Translations under genes and position numbers: made by a program
Shown here: positions 12,085 through 19,523 of the stretch, piece by piece
Layout of the letters: each line of letters begins with the position of its first letter
Numbering within the stretch: position 1 is the first letter of the stretch
Notes under the pieces: generated by a model
Told to the model about the DNA's origin: nothing
The model's database searches: none
The model's input: only the letters and a program-made list of their open reading frames with translations
From: Flavobacterium sp. KACC 22763
GTDB taxonomy: Bacteria > Bacteroidota > Bacteroidia > Flavobacteriales > Flavobacteriaceae
Direction of reading: 5' to 3'
DNA length: 64,000 nucleotides
Assembly (NCBI RefSeq): GCF_028736155.1
Contig: NZ_CP117879.1
Location: forward strand, 2,170,001 to 2,234,000

Positions 12085-12288
12085 TTATTTCGTTTCAATT
12101 TCATTATTGGTTGTAATAATGATTTTATTTTGCTGATGTTCAATCGTTACGAAATTCCCGTAATGAAAACCGATTTTCTGAAGCCATTTTCCGCAAAGAC
12201 GTATTTCTGGAAATATAACGTATCGATGATATGATCGTGCAATATGCTTTTGCTGTATTTTTAATCGTCTTTTTACTGATTGTTTCAT
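12085..12288 (-). CDS. SymE-like small toxin
   Basis: A 67-residue basic protein. The core FPEIRLCGKWLQKIGFHYGN, followed by FVTIEHQQNKIIITT, matches the SymE toxin fold (AbrB-like), whose consensus runs P-x-I-R-L-x-G-x-W-L-x-x-x-G-F-x-x-G-x-x-V. E. coli SymE is an SOS-induced protein that affects RNA or nucleoid state and is controlled by an antisense RNA. A TATTTTTG box on the minus strand (12310-12317) lies about 22 bases before the ATG. A small XRE regulator is divergently transcribed 163 bases away. I did not identify an antisense RNA. Confidence 0.7.
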   Translation of the reverse strand: MKQSVKRRLKIQQKHIARSYHRYVIFPEIRLCGKWLQKIGFHYGNFVTIEHQQNKIIITTNNEIETK

Positions 12289-12309
12289 TTTATTTTTATT
12301 TCATTGAAA

Positions 12310-12317
12310 CAAAAATA
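12310..12317 (-). promoter_or_regulatory. Candidate -7 box for the SymE-like gene
   Basis: On the minus strand these bases read TATTTTTG, a match to the Bacteroidetes TAnnTTTG box, about 22 bases upstream of the start codon. No clear TTG -33 element is at the usual distance, so support is moderate. Confidence 0.35.
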
Positions 12318-12451
12318 GTAAATATTTTATTACAAATAATAATTATACAAAACTTAATTGCGATTTTATAGCATTTTTTAATAACATTATTATACTTTTT
12401 ATTATATTTAAAATACATCATATTTGCATAAAAAAGCAATAAATCAACATT

Positions 12452-12664
12452 ATGTCGCAATTAAATTTAAATAGAATAAAGGTTGTTTTGGTTGAAAACA
12501 ATAGAAGTAATAAGGAATTAGCAAAACATTTGGGCAAAACGGTATCGACAGTTTCGCGTTGGTGTACGAATGATTATCAGCCTTCTATTGAAACACTTTA
12601 TGAGATTTCGAAATATTTGAAGGTTGATATTCGGGAGTTATTGGTTTCTACTGGAAAAGGTTAA
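12452..12664 (+). CDS. Small XRE-family (Cro/C1) DNA-binding protein
   Basis: A 70-residue single-domain helix-turn-helix protein. The recognition unit NKELAKHLGKTVSTVSRWCT is followed by QPSIETLYEISKYLKVDI, a textbook XRE domain that fills nearly the whole protein. It is divergent from the SymE-like gene and followed, after 143 bases, by the tail of the opposite-strand AbiGi-like gene. It may be an autoregulator or antitoxin for the islet. A near-consensus box CATATTTG (12419-12426) lies 25 bases before the ATG. Confidence 0.88.
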   Translation: MSQLNLNRIKVVLVENNRSNKELAKHLGKTVSTVSRWCTNDYQPSIETLYEISKYLKVDIRELLVSTGKG

Positions 12665-12807
12665 ATATTTTTATTAATGTTTTAAATTATACTTGTGCGC
12701 TTTTATATGATTTTAAAAGTTCTTCTTTCATTGTAAAGTTTTTAGATTATTGTGAACACTCTGAGCTATTATGAACAGTTATTATAACAATCCATTTTTT
12801 TTAATCA

Positions 12808-13569
12808 TTAAAAATCGTTACGTATTAATTCATCATTTATTATTATCAACTTTCCGCTGAGTATTGAATCAATTACCGAATTTTCATCATACTTCTTTAT
12901 TAATAAATTAATAATCCTGTTTCTTTGGTTTTCATTACTGATTACTATGTAGCGAATATCATTAATATCAAAATTTATCGAATATTCTGGTAAATGCGGT
13001 TTTTTCTTAAAATGTGATTCTTTCATATCATTGAATTCATCTGGATATAAAACTTTATTATCTTTTAAATCTGGAATGTATCTCCATTCTCTCTCTTGAT
13101 AAGTTATTATCTCTTTACCTTTATAAGTGGTTTTCCAATTCTTAAAAAATTGAATTGCGGGAGTAATTGCATCAAGTATTACATCAAAATTATTAATGTC
13201 ATTTTTATATAATCCACCACTAAATAATTTTTTACTAAAATCTTTAAAAGGAGTATTTTCATGAATGTAAACCACAGGTGAAATTCTATTTTTTAAAGCC
13301 CAATCCAAACTCATTCCTAAGCCATATTTACCATATCTCATATATTGATCCACATCTTTTAATGGTATATTGCAAAAACTCACCATTGGAACATAATAAT
13401 CTGATTCGCTAACATTTTCTAAACAATACGAAGGAGCAAAACCATCTTTTAAGATTTTTAATAAAACTTCAAAATTATCTAAGTAATGTACTATATGATT
13501 TATTTTCTTTTGACTGAAATCGTTTTCTACAACTTTTTTATCAATTTTGTTTTTTGTTTTATCTGACAT
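12808..13569 (-). CDS. AbiGi-like abortive infection protein
   Basis: A protein of about 253 residues from the ATG at 13569; an upstream TTG at 13608 would add 13 residues but is less likely. The sequence VHYLDNFEVLLKILKDGFAPSYC, then VPMVSFCNIPLKDV, YGKYGLGMSLDWALKN and SPVVYIHENT matches what I know of the AbiGi family, the antitoxin side of the lactococcal AbiG phage-exclusion system. EREWRY in the middle is another family-like motif. No AbiGii nucleotidyltransferase lies beside it, so it is a solitary copy. Its position with HEPN-like, SymE-like and XRE genes supports a phage-defence islet. The family call rests on motif memory, not on a search. Confidence 0.65.
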   Translation of the reverse strand: MSDKTKNKIDKKVVENDFSQKKINHIVHYLDNFEVLLKILKDGFAPSYCLENVSESDYYVPMVSFCNIPLKDVDQYMRYGKYGLGMSLDWALKNRISPVVYIHENTPFKDFSKKLFSGGLYKNDINNFDVILDAITPAIQFFKNWKTTYKGKEIITYQEREWRYIPDLKDNKVLYPDEFNDMKESHFKKKPHLPEYSINFDINDIRYIVISNENQRNRIINLLIKKYDENSVIDSILSGKLIIINDELIRNDF

Positions 13570-13711
13570 TGGCTTTAATAAATTATAAGAAATTACACAT
13601 CTTTTCAAACATTATACTAAACAAGGTAAAAATCACTAAGCTCCAATACTTTTTACTTACATCAAATATAATAGACTTTAATCATTTTAGCTACTTATAA
13701 CTTACTACAAA

Positions 13712-13743
13712 AAAACGCCTCCTTTAATTAAAGAAAGCGTTTT
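13712..13743 (-). terminator. Rho-independent terminator of the symporter operon
   Basis: AAAACGC...GCGTTTT arms enclose CTTTAATTAAAG, making a stem with T-runs on both sides. It lies 25 bases after the symporter stop codon on the minus strand and could act in both directions. Confidence 0.75.
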
Positions 13744-13767
13744 AAAATCATATAAAATCTTAATTAT

Positions 13768-15348
13768 CTAATTCCCATTAAAAACCAAATACAAAACCAA
13801 AATTACCAACCCCAACAAACCAAACAAAAGCTTAACCTTTTTACTAGTTTTAGGAATATCCGTTTCATCTGAAATATTAACTTCAGGGTTTTTATCAGTT
13901 AACGAAATAATAACAGCTGTAATTAAAAGCACAGCAAAAATGTAAAAGGAAATCAATAAAAAGTGAGGCCAAACTGGATATTTATCGGCAGGGAAAATCC
14001 ATAGATATAAAACACCAACAAACAAACTAAAAGCCGAACCCCAAGAAAGCGTTGCATTTACGGCTTTTTTAGTGGTGCGTTTCCAGAAAACACTCAAAAG
14101 GAAAACAACAGATAACGAAGGCGCCAAGAAACCTAAAACAGCCTGAAAGATGTTGAATAAATTCTGTCCTTTGATATTGTCAATCGCAACGGCAATAAGA
14201 ATTGCAAAAACACATCCAGCAGCAATTGTTAAACGACCAATTTTAATCTGATCCTGAATCGTCGCCGTCGGGTTTATTTTCTTTACATAAATATCATTCG
14301 TAAAAACGGTACTTAAAGCGTTTAACGAAGAACCAATTGTTCCTACCAAAACGGCAATCATCACACAGATTACCAAACCGTTCATGCCACTTGGAAAAAG
14401 GTTCGTAACCATTGTCATATAAGCCAAATCAGAATTGCTTCCTAATTCTGGATATAACGCATAACATAAAATTCCAGGCAAAATAAATAACGGCAATGCC
14501 ATAACCTTTAACCATCCTATAAAGTTAACTCCCAATTGTCCCTGCTCCAGATTTTTCGCCCCCAAAACACTCTGCACCATCGATTGATCGGTACAGAAAA
14601 AAGCAACTGCTGCTACAGGATATCCTAACAAAATAGCAGGCCACGGATAATGCGCATCGTCAGAAGGACGAACTAAATTCCAAAAATTAGAAGGAGTTTT
14701 AGCAATTAAAACATCGATTCCACCCAGTTTTTGCAAACCTAAAAAGGAAAGTGTCAGCGATACTACAATTAACAGAATCATTTGAAAAACATTCACTTTA
14801 GCAATCGCTTTTAATCCTCCCGCAAACGTAAATATTCCAGAAAAAATCACTAAAACCGTAACACTCTGCCACATAGGAATTCCAAGAATCTGACGAACTA
14901 AAACGCCTCCGCTGAATAATCCTAAAGACAACCAGCTTACTAATATTTTTACCAAAGCATACCAAGCCAAAATATTTTGAGTACTATCACCATAACGTTT
15001 TCCCATATATTCGGGCATCGTACTTACTTTGCTCGCAATATATCTTGGCGCAAAAACCATTGCCAAAAGCAGTAAAAATACAAAAGCGTACCATTCGAAA
15101 TTTCCTGCTACAATTCCCGTAGCGTAACCAATACTCGCAAAAGCCAATAATGACGAAGGCCCAACATTGGTTCCCCACATATTAAACCCGATGCTGTACC
15201 AGTTTAAGGAGTTTCCGGCCAGAAAAAGTGTTTCATTTTTCTTTCTCTGTTTCATACTTACCACATATCCAATGACCAATAAAGCCACTAAATAACCCGC
15301 TACAATCACAAAATCGAGCGTGGTTAATTTATCGTAGATACTGTTCAT
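13768..15348 (-). CDS. Sodium:solute symporter (SSS family), sugar type
   Basis: A 526-residue transporter with about 13-14 membrane spans. SSS landmarks are DFVIVAGYLVALLVIGY in TM1, ETLFLAGNSLNWYSIGFNMWGTNVG, APRYIASKVSTMPEYMGKRYG, TFAGGLKAIAKVNVFQ and FCTDQSMVQSVLGAK. The layout is that of SGLT-like sugar and sialate symporters. It overlaps the upstream Gfo/Idh oxidoreductase gene by four bases (ATGA), so the two are translationally coupled, and the transporter probably imports the substrate of that oxidoreductase. The substrate is unknown; a pectin-derived sugar or sugar acid fits the context. Confidence 0.92.
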   Translation of the reverse strand: MNSIYDKLTTLDFVIVAGYLVALLVIGYVVSMKQRKKNETLFLAGNSLNWYSIGFNMWGTNVGPSSLLAFASIGYATGIVAGNFEWYAFVFLLLLAMVFAPRYIASKVSTMPEYMGKRYGDSTQNILAWYALVKILVSWLSLGLFSGGVLVRQILGIPMWQSVTVLVIFSGIFTFAGGLKAIAKVNVFQMILLIVVSLTLSFLGLQKLGGIDVLIAKTPSNFWNLVRPSDDAHYPWPAILLGYPVAAVAFFCTDQSMVQSVLGAKNLEQGQLGVNFIGWLKVMALPLFILPGILCYALYPELGSNSDLAYMTMVTNLFPSGMNGLVICVMIAVLVGTIGSSLNALSTVFTNDIYVKKINPTATIQDQIKIGRLTIAAGCVFAILIAVAIDNIKGQNLFNIFQAVLGFLAPSLSVVFLLSVFWKRTTKKAVNATLSWGSAFSLFVGVLYLWIFPADKYPVWPHFLLISFYIFAVLLITAVIISLTDKNPEVNISDETDIPKTSKKVKLLFGLLGLVILVLYLVFNGN

Positions 15349-16409
15349 AGTCCGTATTCGTTAAGAATATCGGCAATTTTAACCGGCATTCCAGTTTGCA
15401 AAGATTTATCCATTGCCTGCAATAAAGCCACAGTTCCAATTCCTTCTTCCATGTTTGGATACGCTTCAAAACCTTGCTCGATACTGTCTACAAAATATTC
15501 TAAATAATTCTGATATTCTCCGCCGTGATGACTTTGTCCTTCAAAACGGAAATAATATTTTATCGTGCTGTCGCCCCAAGTAACTACTTTTTCTTCGCCC
15601 GTTTTATCTGTAATCGCATAACGCAATTCGTGATAATCAGCCTGACTTGCTCCTTCTGTAGCTCGCAGAATTGTGCTCATTCCGCTGTCACGTTGCGCTG
15701 GCTGAGTCGGCGAAGTATAGACACCGCTTACACGAGCAATTCTTCCATCGGTTGCTTTGAAGATAAAATGCATTGTATCTTCATTTTTCAATCCAGCATT
15801 TTGTCCGTTACTGCTAATCATTCCGTAACCCATCACTTCCTGAATATTTGGCAAATACCATCTGATGAAATCTACAGGATGACTCAAACCTCCATACAAC
15901 CATTTAAACGATTGCAAAAGCGACCATTCTTTCTTTAAAAACCATCTGTGATCGGCGTGATATTGCGCTTCAATTGTAATTAAATCTCCAATTAAACCTG
16001 CCTCGTAATCGGCTCTTTGTCTTTTGGCTGGTTCGAAAAAACGGGAACTTTGCCCTATAAAAACTTTCTTTCCAGTCGATTTGCTTAATTCTAGTAATTC
16101 CTTAGCATCCGAAAGATCATCGATAAATGGTTTTGTACAAACAACATGTTTTCCGTGCAACAAAGCTTGTTTTACATGTTGTGCATGCAGATGATCTGGC
16201 GTGTAAATCGCAATGATATCAATTGATGCATCATTCAACAAATCGTCGTAATTAGTTGTGTACGAATGAAAATCGAATTCTTTTGCTCGCTGTTTACACA
16301 ATTCTTCGTTTCGGTCGCATATTTTAACGAGTTCTAGTTTTGAACTTTCTATAGCAGCCGACATTGTGCTTCGTCCTTCTCCAAGTCCTAGAATGGCTAT
16401 TTTTAACAT
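15345..16409 (-). CDS. Gfo/Idh/MocA family oxidoreductase
   Basis: A 354-residue NAD(P)-dependent oxidoreductase. The Rossmann start IAILGLGEGRSTM is followed by YTPDHLHAQHVKQALLHGKHVVCTKPF. The catalytic Lys of the usual EKP motif is present, but Glu is replaced by Thr (TKP). GGLSHPVDFIRWYL carries the family His/Asp pair. It is coupled by an ATGA overlap to the SSS symporter, suggesting that it acts on the imported sugar. It is preceded on the same strand by the beta-helix/RhaM-like gene. The exact substrate is unknown. Confidence 0.9.
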   Translation of the reverse strand: MLKIAILGLGEGRSTMSAAIESSKLELVKICDRNEELCKQRAKEFDFHSYTTNYDDLLNDASIDIIAIYTPDHLHAQHVKQALLHGKHVVCTKPFIDDLSDAKELLELSKSTGKKVFIGQSSRFFEPAKRQRADYEAGLIGDLITIEAQYHADHRWFLKKEWSLLQSFKWLYGGLSHPVDFIRWYLPNIQEVMGYGMISSNGQNAGLKNEDTMHFIFKATDGRIARVSGVYTSPTQPAQRDSGMSTILRATEGASQADYHELRYAITDKTGEEKVVTWGDSTIKYYFRFEGQSHHGGEYQNYLEYFVDSIEQGFEAYPNMEEGIGTVALLQAMDKSLQTGMPVKIADILNEYGL

Positions 16410-16459
16410 TGGTGTGGTTATTTTAGATTGTTGATTTTAGATTTTAGATTTTTTTTCTT

Positions 16460-16521
16460 GCCACAGATTAAAGGATTTTCACAGATTAGAAAAAATCATT
16501 TTAATCCTTTTAATCTGTGGC
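16460..16521. repeat. Palindromic intergenic element, family D
   Basis: GCCACAGATTAAAGGATT (16460-16477) is mirrored by AATCCTTTTAATCTGTGGC (16503-16521), forming one long hairpin between the oxidoreductase gene and the beta-helix gene. Confidence 0.75.
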
Positions 16522-16537
16522 TAAATATATCTCAACG

Positions 16538-16571
16538 TAAACCCGACAGGTTTTAAAAACCTGTCGGGTTT
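16538..16571 (-). terminator. Long perfect hairpin, likely terminator of the beta-helix gene
   Basis: AAACCCGACAGGTTTT is followed by AAAACCTGTCGGGTTT, an almost loopless stem just 13 bases after the stop codon of the minus-strand beta-helix gene. The core GACAGG/CCTGTC recalls a repeat that I have seen in many Bacteroidetes intergenic regions, so it may be both a repeat and a terminator. Confidence 0.6.
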
Positions 16572-16583
16572 AGTCATAATGTA

Positions 16584-19091
16584 TTATTTCGTTTCTACTT
16601 TATTCAAGAAAATCCAGGTTTCGTCTGATTTTGCGCCTTCAATTCCCGATTGGTATTTTTTCATTAAGGCATTCCAGTCATCTACACGAGGATTATTTTG
16701 TGTTGTTTTTGGATTTAGTTTATCCAAATTTTCTCCTTTCGGAATACTGATTACCAAGATCAATTGTCTGTCTTTTTTGAAGACTTGTAATTGCTGAAAA
16801 TCGGCATTACAGAAACCTTTGGCTACTTCTGGCCATTTTTCGAATTGTGTTTTGTGATACTCCACATATTCTTTTTGCAGTTTTTCATCGGCAGGAAGAT
16901 TCGCTGTTAAAACAATATTTTCCCAATCCGATGCTGGTTTTGAATCTTTACATCTTTCGAAGTTTTGAAAATCATAAACCAAATCTTCATAGATTTTAAT
17001 TTCTAAAGAAGGAAAAGCACCCGCTAATTTTCGTTTCGTTCTTTCCGGCTGATTCATTTTTCCGTAAATCACCAAATGATTTTTCCATTGGTACAATTCC
17101 TGACCTACAATTCTAAAACCTACCAAAGTCGATTTGATTTTTTCGATATCAAAATCAGAACCTATCAATTCGATGGCATACGGTTTTGGCATTTCCTGCA
17201 ATCCCCATTTTTCATCGATTACGACTTCTTTTTCTAAATCTTTATAAGGAGCTCTGATTCCCGCTGCATCTTTAATTTTAGTGCTTACATACGGATCATT
17301 GTGTTCCCAAATATTCCCTTTTGGACCATTGTGGTTTTTAAGGATTTTCTTTTCAGCAATCCAGTTGTTTTTTATCGTAAAACCTTCACTTCCTTCATCG
17401 GTATATAAATACAGCCATAAAAACGGATCGTGCGCGTATGGACTATTGTAAACTTTGTCGATATAATTTTCTTCGATTCGGCTTCCTGGCTGAGCCGAAA
17501 GCGTGTAAATTCCAGCAACATCATGTAAATGTTTCGCATAATGATGAATTTTATTCCCTAGAATTTTATTGTTCTGCATCACGTTTGGCGTGTGTGTCCA
17601 ACCCCAGCCCATTGCCATTCCAGAGTATGATACATCCGAAATTTCGTTGTGTTCAATCGTAATATTTCGAACAAAACCTGCACTGATTCCTAAAGTTCCC
17701 CAATCTTCATTGGTTACGTTGGTGATTAAATTGTCCGAAATCACTTCATCCGAACACATTTCTCTTTCATCTTTTATGATTAAAGGTAAATGCGCTTCAA
17801 AAGCTTCTTCAGAGAAAACTCCAACATTAATAGCACTTCCGCCAATATCTTTAAATAAATTTCCTTTTACAGTATTGTGATTTGTTCCTTTATTTAAATC
17901 TAAACCAGTCGAAGATAGATGTTCAAAACGACACGATTCAAACTGAATATTATTCGCATAATTTACTTCAACCGCTGCACGAGGTCTACCTACCCAAGCC
18001 TGATTTTCTAAATTCGCCTGATTTGGTGTTCCTGGCTGTTTCAATTTATAAGCATCCAACAAATACAAACCCGACTGCAACGGCACGTGACCTTGCTGCG
18101 AAGGACGAAGCCAGTTGCTGTACTGAAACGAAATTCCTTTAAATTGAAAATGATGAACAGGAGAATCGATTGTTCCTTTTACTTCAACCAGATTTTCTAA
18201 AACTGGAGCTGTAACGGTAACCGAATTAATTTCTTCTCCAGCTCTTGGAATATAATAGATTTTAGCATTTTTCTTGTCTAAATACCATTCACCAGGCTCG
18301 TTTAAAAGTGAAAAAGCATTATTTAAGAAATAAGCAGAATTCCCGTTGTTTTTAGAAATCCACGGAGCAGGCCACGGATGCTCGCTTTGAATACGGCTTT
18401 CTGGCTCTTCAAACGAAAGTTTGGCGCTGTCTTTTTGTACTTCGATATTTTTGATTCTAAGATTGGCATTCGACCACCATTGCACAATAAACATTTCCAT
18501 TCCCGGTTCGAACTTAACTGATTTATCCTTAAACGGAATCCAACAGGTTTGTTCTTCGTGATTCCATGATAAAATACGTTCCATTGTGGTTCCGGCAGTA
18601 TTTTTAGCTCTTAGGGCTTTTTTTCCGTTTACCCATAATTGTCTGTAATCAATTAGGCTTCCCGCTTTTTTAGGAGCATCGGCTACCCAAACAGCACCTC
18701 TTTTTAGTCCGTTGATAACGGTTGTCGATTTTGTCCAATTTTTAATTTCGATTCCACCGCTTATAATGGGTCTTGCATTTACATCGGCTTCAATTGTTGT
18801 CGGACTTTCTGCTGTTCCAGAATCTTCTGGTCGTACAAATAATGGTTCGTTTAAATAATACGTTCCATTCATTACTATAATTCGAATTCCGTCTTTTATA
18901 GATGGATCTTTTAAACGACGAAGCTCTCTGGCTTTTCGCATTGCCATGTGAACCGTTGCCAACGGATTTGATTTTGTTCCGAGGTTTGAATCTTTTCCTG
19001 ATGGCGACACCCAGATTTCAGCACCACTTGCCGAAATTGTGAATACCAGTAAAAAAACGACTAGTAATTTGTTGAAAGGAATTAAACGCAT
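16584..19091 (-). CDS. Exported right-handed beta-helix protein fused to an L-rhamnose-mutarotase-like domain
   Basis: An 835-residue protein. After a signal peptide (residues 1-24, ending in ISASGA) comes IWVSPSGKDSNLGTKSNPLA, the standard opening of secreted parallel beta-helix polysaccharide enzymes. Residues 25 to about 620 carry the repeated N-x-I/V coils (for example NNIQFESCRFEHLSSTGLDL and NVTNEDWGTLGISAGF). From about residue 640 to the end there are two ferredoxin-like halves. The second resembles RhaM: KEYVEYHKTQFEKWPEV holds the Tyr-x3-His and WPE of L-rhamnose mutarotase, and VDDWNALMKKY matches its C-terminal part. The function is probably a pectin-side-chain or rhamnogalacturonan hydrolase or lyase. 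The domain order is seen directly; the activity is inferred. Confidence 0.78.
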   Translation of the reverse strand: MRLIPFNKLLVVFLLVFTISASGAEIWVSPSGKDSNLGTKSNPLATVHMAMRKARELRRLKDPSIKDGIRIIVMNGTYYLNEPLFVRPEDSGTAESPTTIEADVNARPIISGGIEIKNWTKSTTVINGLKRGAVWVADAPKKAGSLIDYRQLWVNGKKALRAKNTAGTTMERILSWNHEEQTCWIPFKDKSVKFEPGMEMFIVQWWSNANLRIKNIEVQKDSAKLSFEEPESRIQSEHPWPAPWISKNNGNSAYFLNNAFSLLNEPGEWYLDKKNAKIYYIPRAGEEINSVTVTAPVLENLVEVKGTIDSPVHHFQFKGISFQYSNWLRPSQQGHVPLQSGLYLLDAYKLKQPGTPNQANLENQAWVGRPRAAVEVNYANNIQFESCRFEHLSSTGLDLNKGTNHNTVKGNLFKDIGGSAINVGVFSEEAFEAHLPLIIKDEREMCSDEVISDNLITNVTNEDWGTLGISAGFVRNITIEHNEISDVSYSGMAMGWGWTHTPNVMQNNKILGNKIHHYAKHLHDVAGIYTLSAQPGSRIEENYIDKVYNSPYAHDPFLWLYLYTDEGSEGFTIKNNWIAEKKILKNHNGPKGNIWEHNDPYVSTKIKDAAGIRAPYKDLEKEVVIDEKWGLQEMPKPYAIELIGSDFDIEKIKSTLVGFRIVGQELYQWKNHLVIYGKMNQPERTKRKLAGAFPSLEIKIYEDLVYDFQNFERCKDSKPASDWENIVLTANLPADEKLQKEYVEYHKTQFEKWPEVAKGFCNADFQQLQVFKKDRQLILVISIPKGENLDKLNPKTTQNNPRVDDWNALMKKYQSGIEGAKSDETWIFLNKVETK

Positions 19092-19523
19092 TATTTATAG
19101 TATTGATTTTTTTCTTGAGCTAAAATTACGAGGCATTTATTTAAAGCGCTATAATTTTTACAAATAATTGTATTTTTAACACTTTTACCAAATAACAGGG
19201 ACAATTTAAAAGAATATAAAATTACGAGCATCCTGTACCCTCCTGTAATATTGACCTCAAGATATTCATTTCGAAAATTCGGCTTTTAATTATCCTTTCA
19301 TTTCCGAGTCAAAAAAAGTTAAATTCATAAAAAATCTGTGATAAACTCACTAAAACTGTCATTTCGTATTATTTTTTTAATAGATTTGTGTAATCGATTA
19401 CATTAAATATTTCAAATTAAAAAACAGTAATTTTATTTATTGAATAAAAATTTCAGTAATAAAAAATTGAATTAATAGTAAATCGGTTTCCCTAAAAAGA
19501 CTTTTAACTATAATAGAATAAGA
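19092..19523. promoter_or_regulatory. Divergent regulatory region between beta-helix and GH28 genes
   Basis: A 432-base, very AT-rich region with no credible small ORF. It must hold promoters for both divergent exported-enzyme genes. The only clear elements I find are the TAGATTTG box (19381-19388) and the abutting TGTAATCGATTACA palindrome (19389-19402), both on the GH28 side. Confidence 0.6.
19381..19402 (+). promoter_or_regulatory. TAnnTTTG box with adjoining LacI-type operator for GH28
   Basis: TAGATTTG (19381-19388) matches the Bacteroidetes -7 consensus. The perfect 14-base palindrome TGTAATCGATTACA (19389-19402) follows without a gap, so it would cover the transcription start. The central CG of an even palindrome of this form is typical of LacI/GalR-family operators. 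A regulator bound here would block transcription. No LacI-family gene is in the window. Confidence 0.6.

Noticed and set aside
11196..13569. Prophage or integrated element
   Set aside because: There is no integrase, no structural phage gene, no tRNA target and no flanking direct repeat that I can see.
13570..13608. TTG start for the AbiGi-like protein
   Set aside because: The ATG at 13569 is a normal start, and the extra residues do not fit the family.
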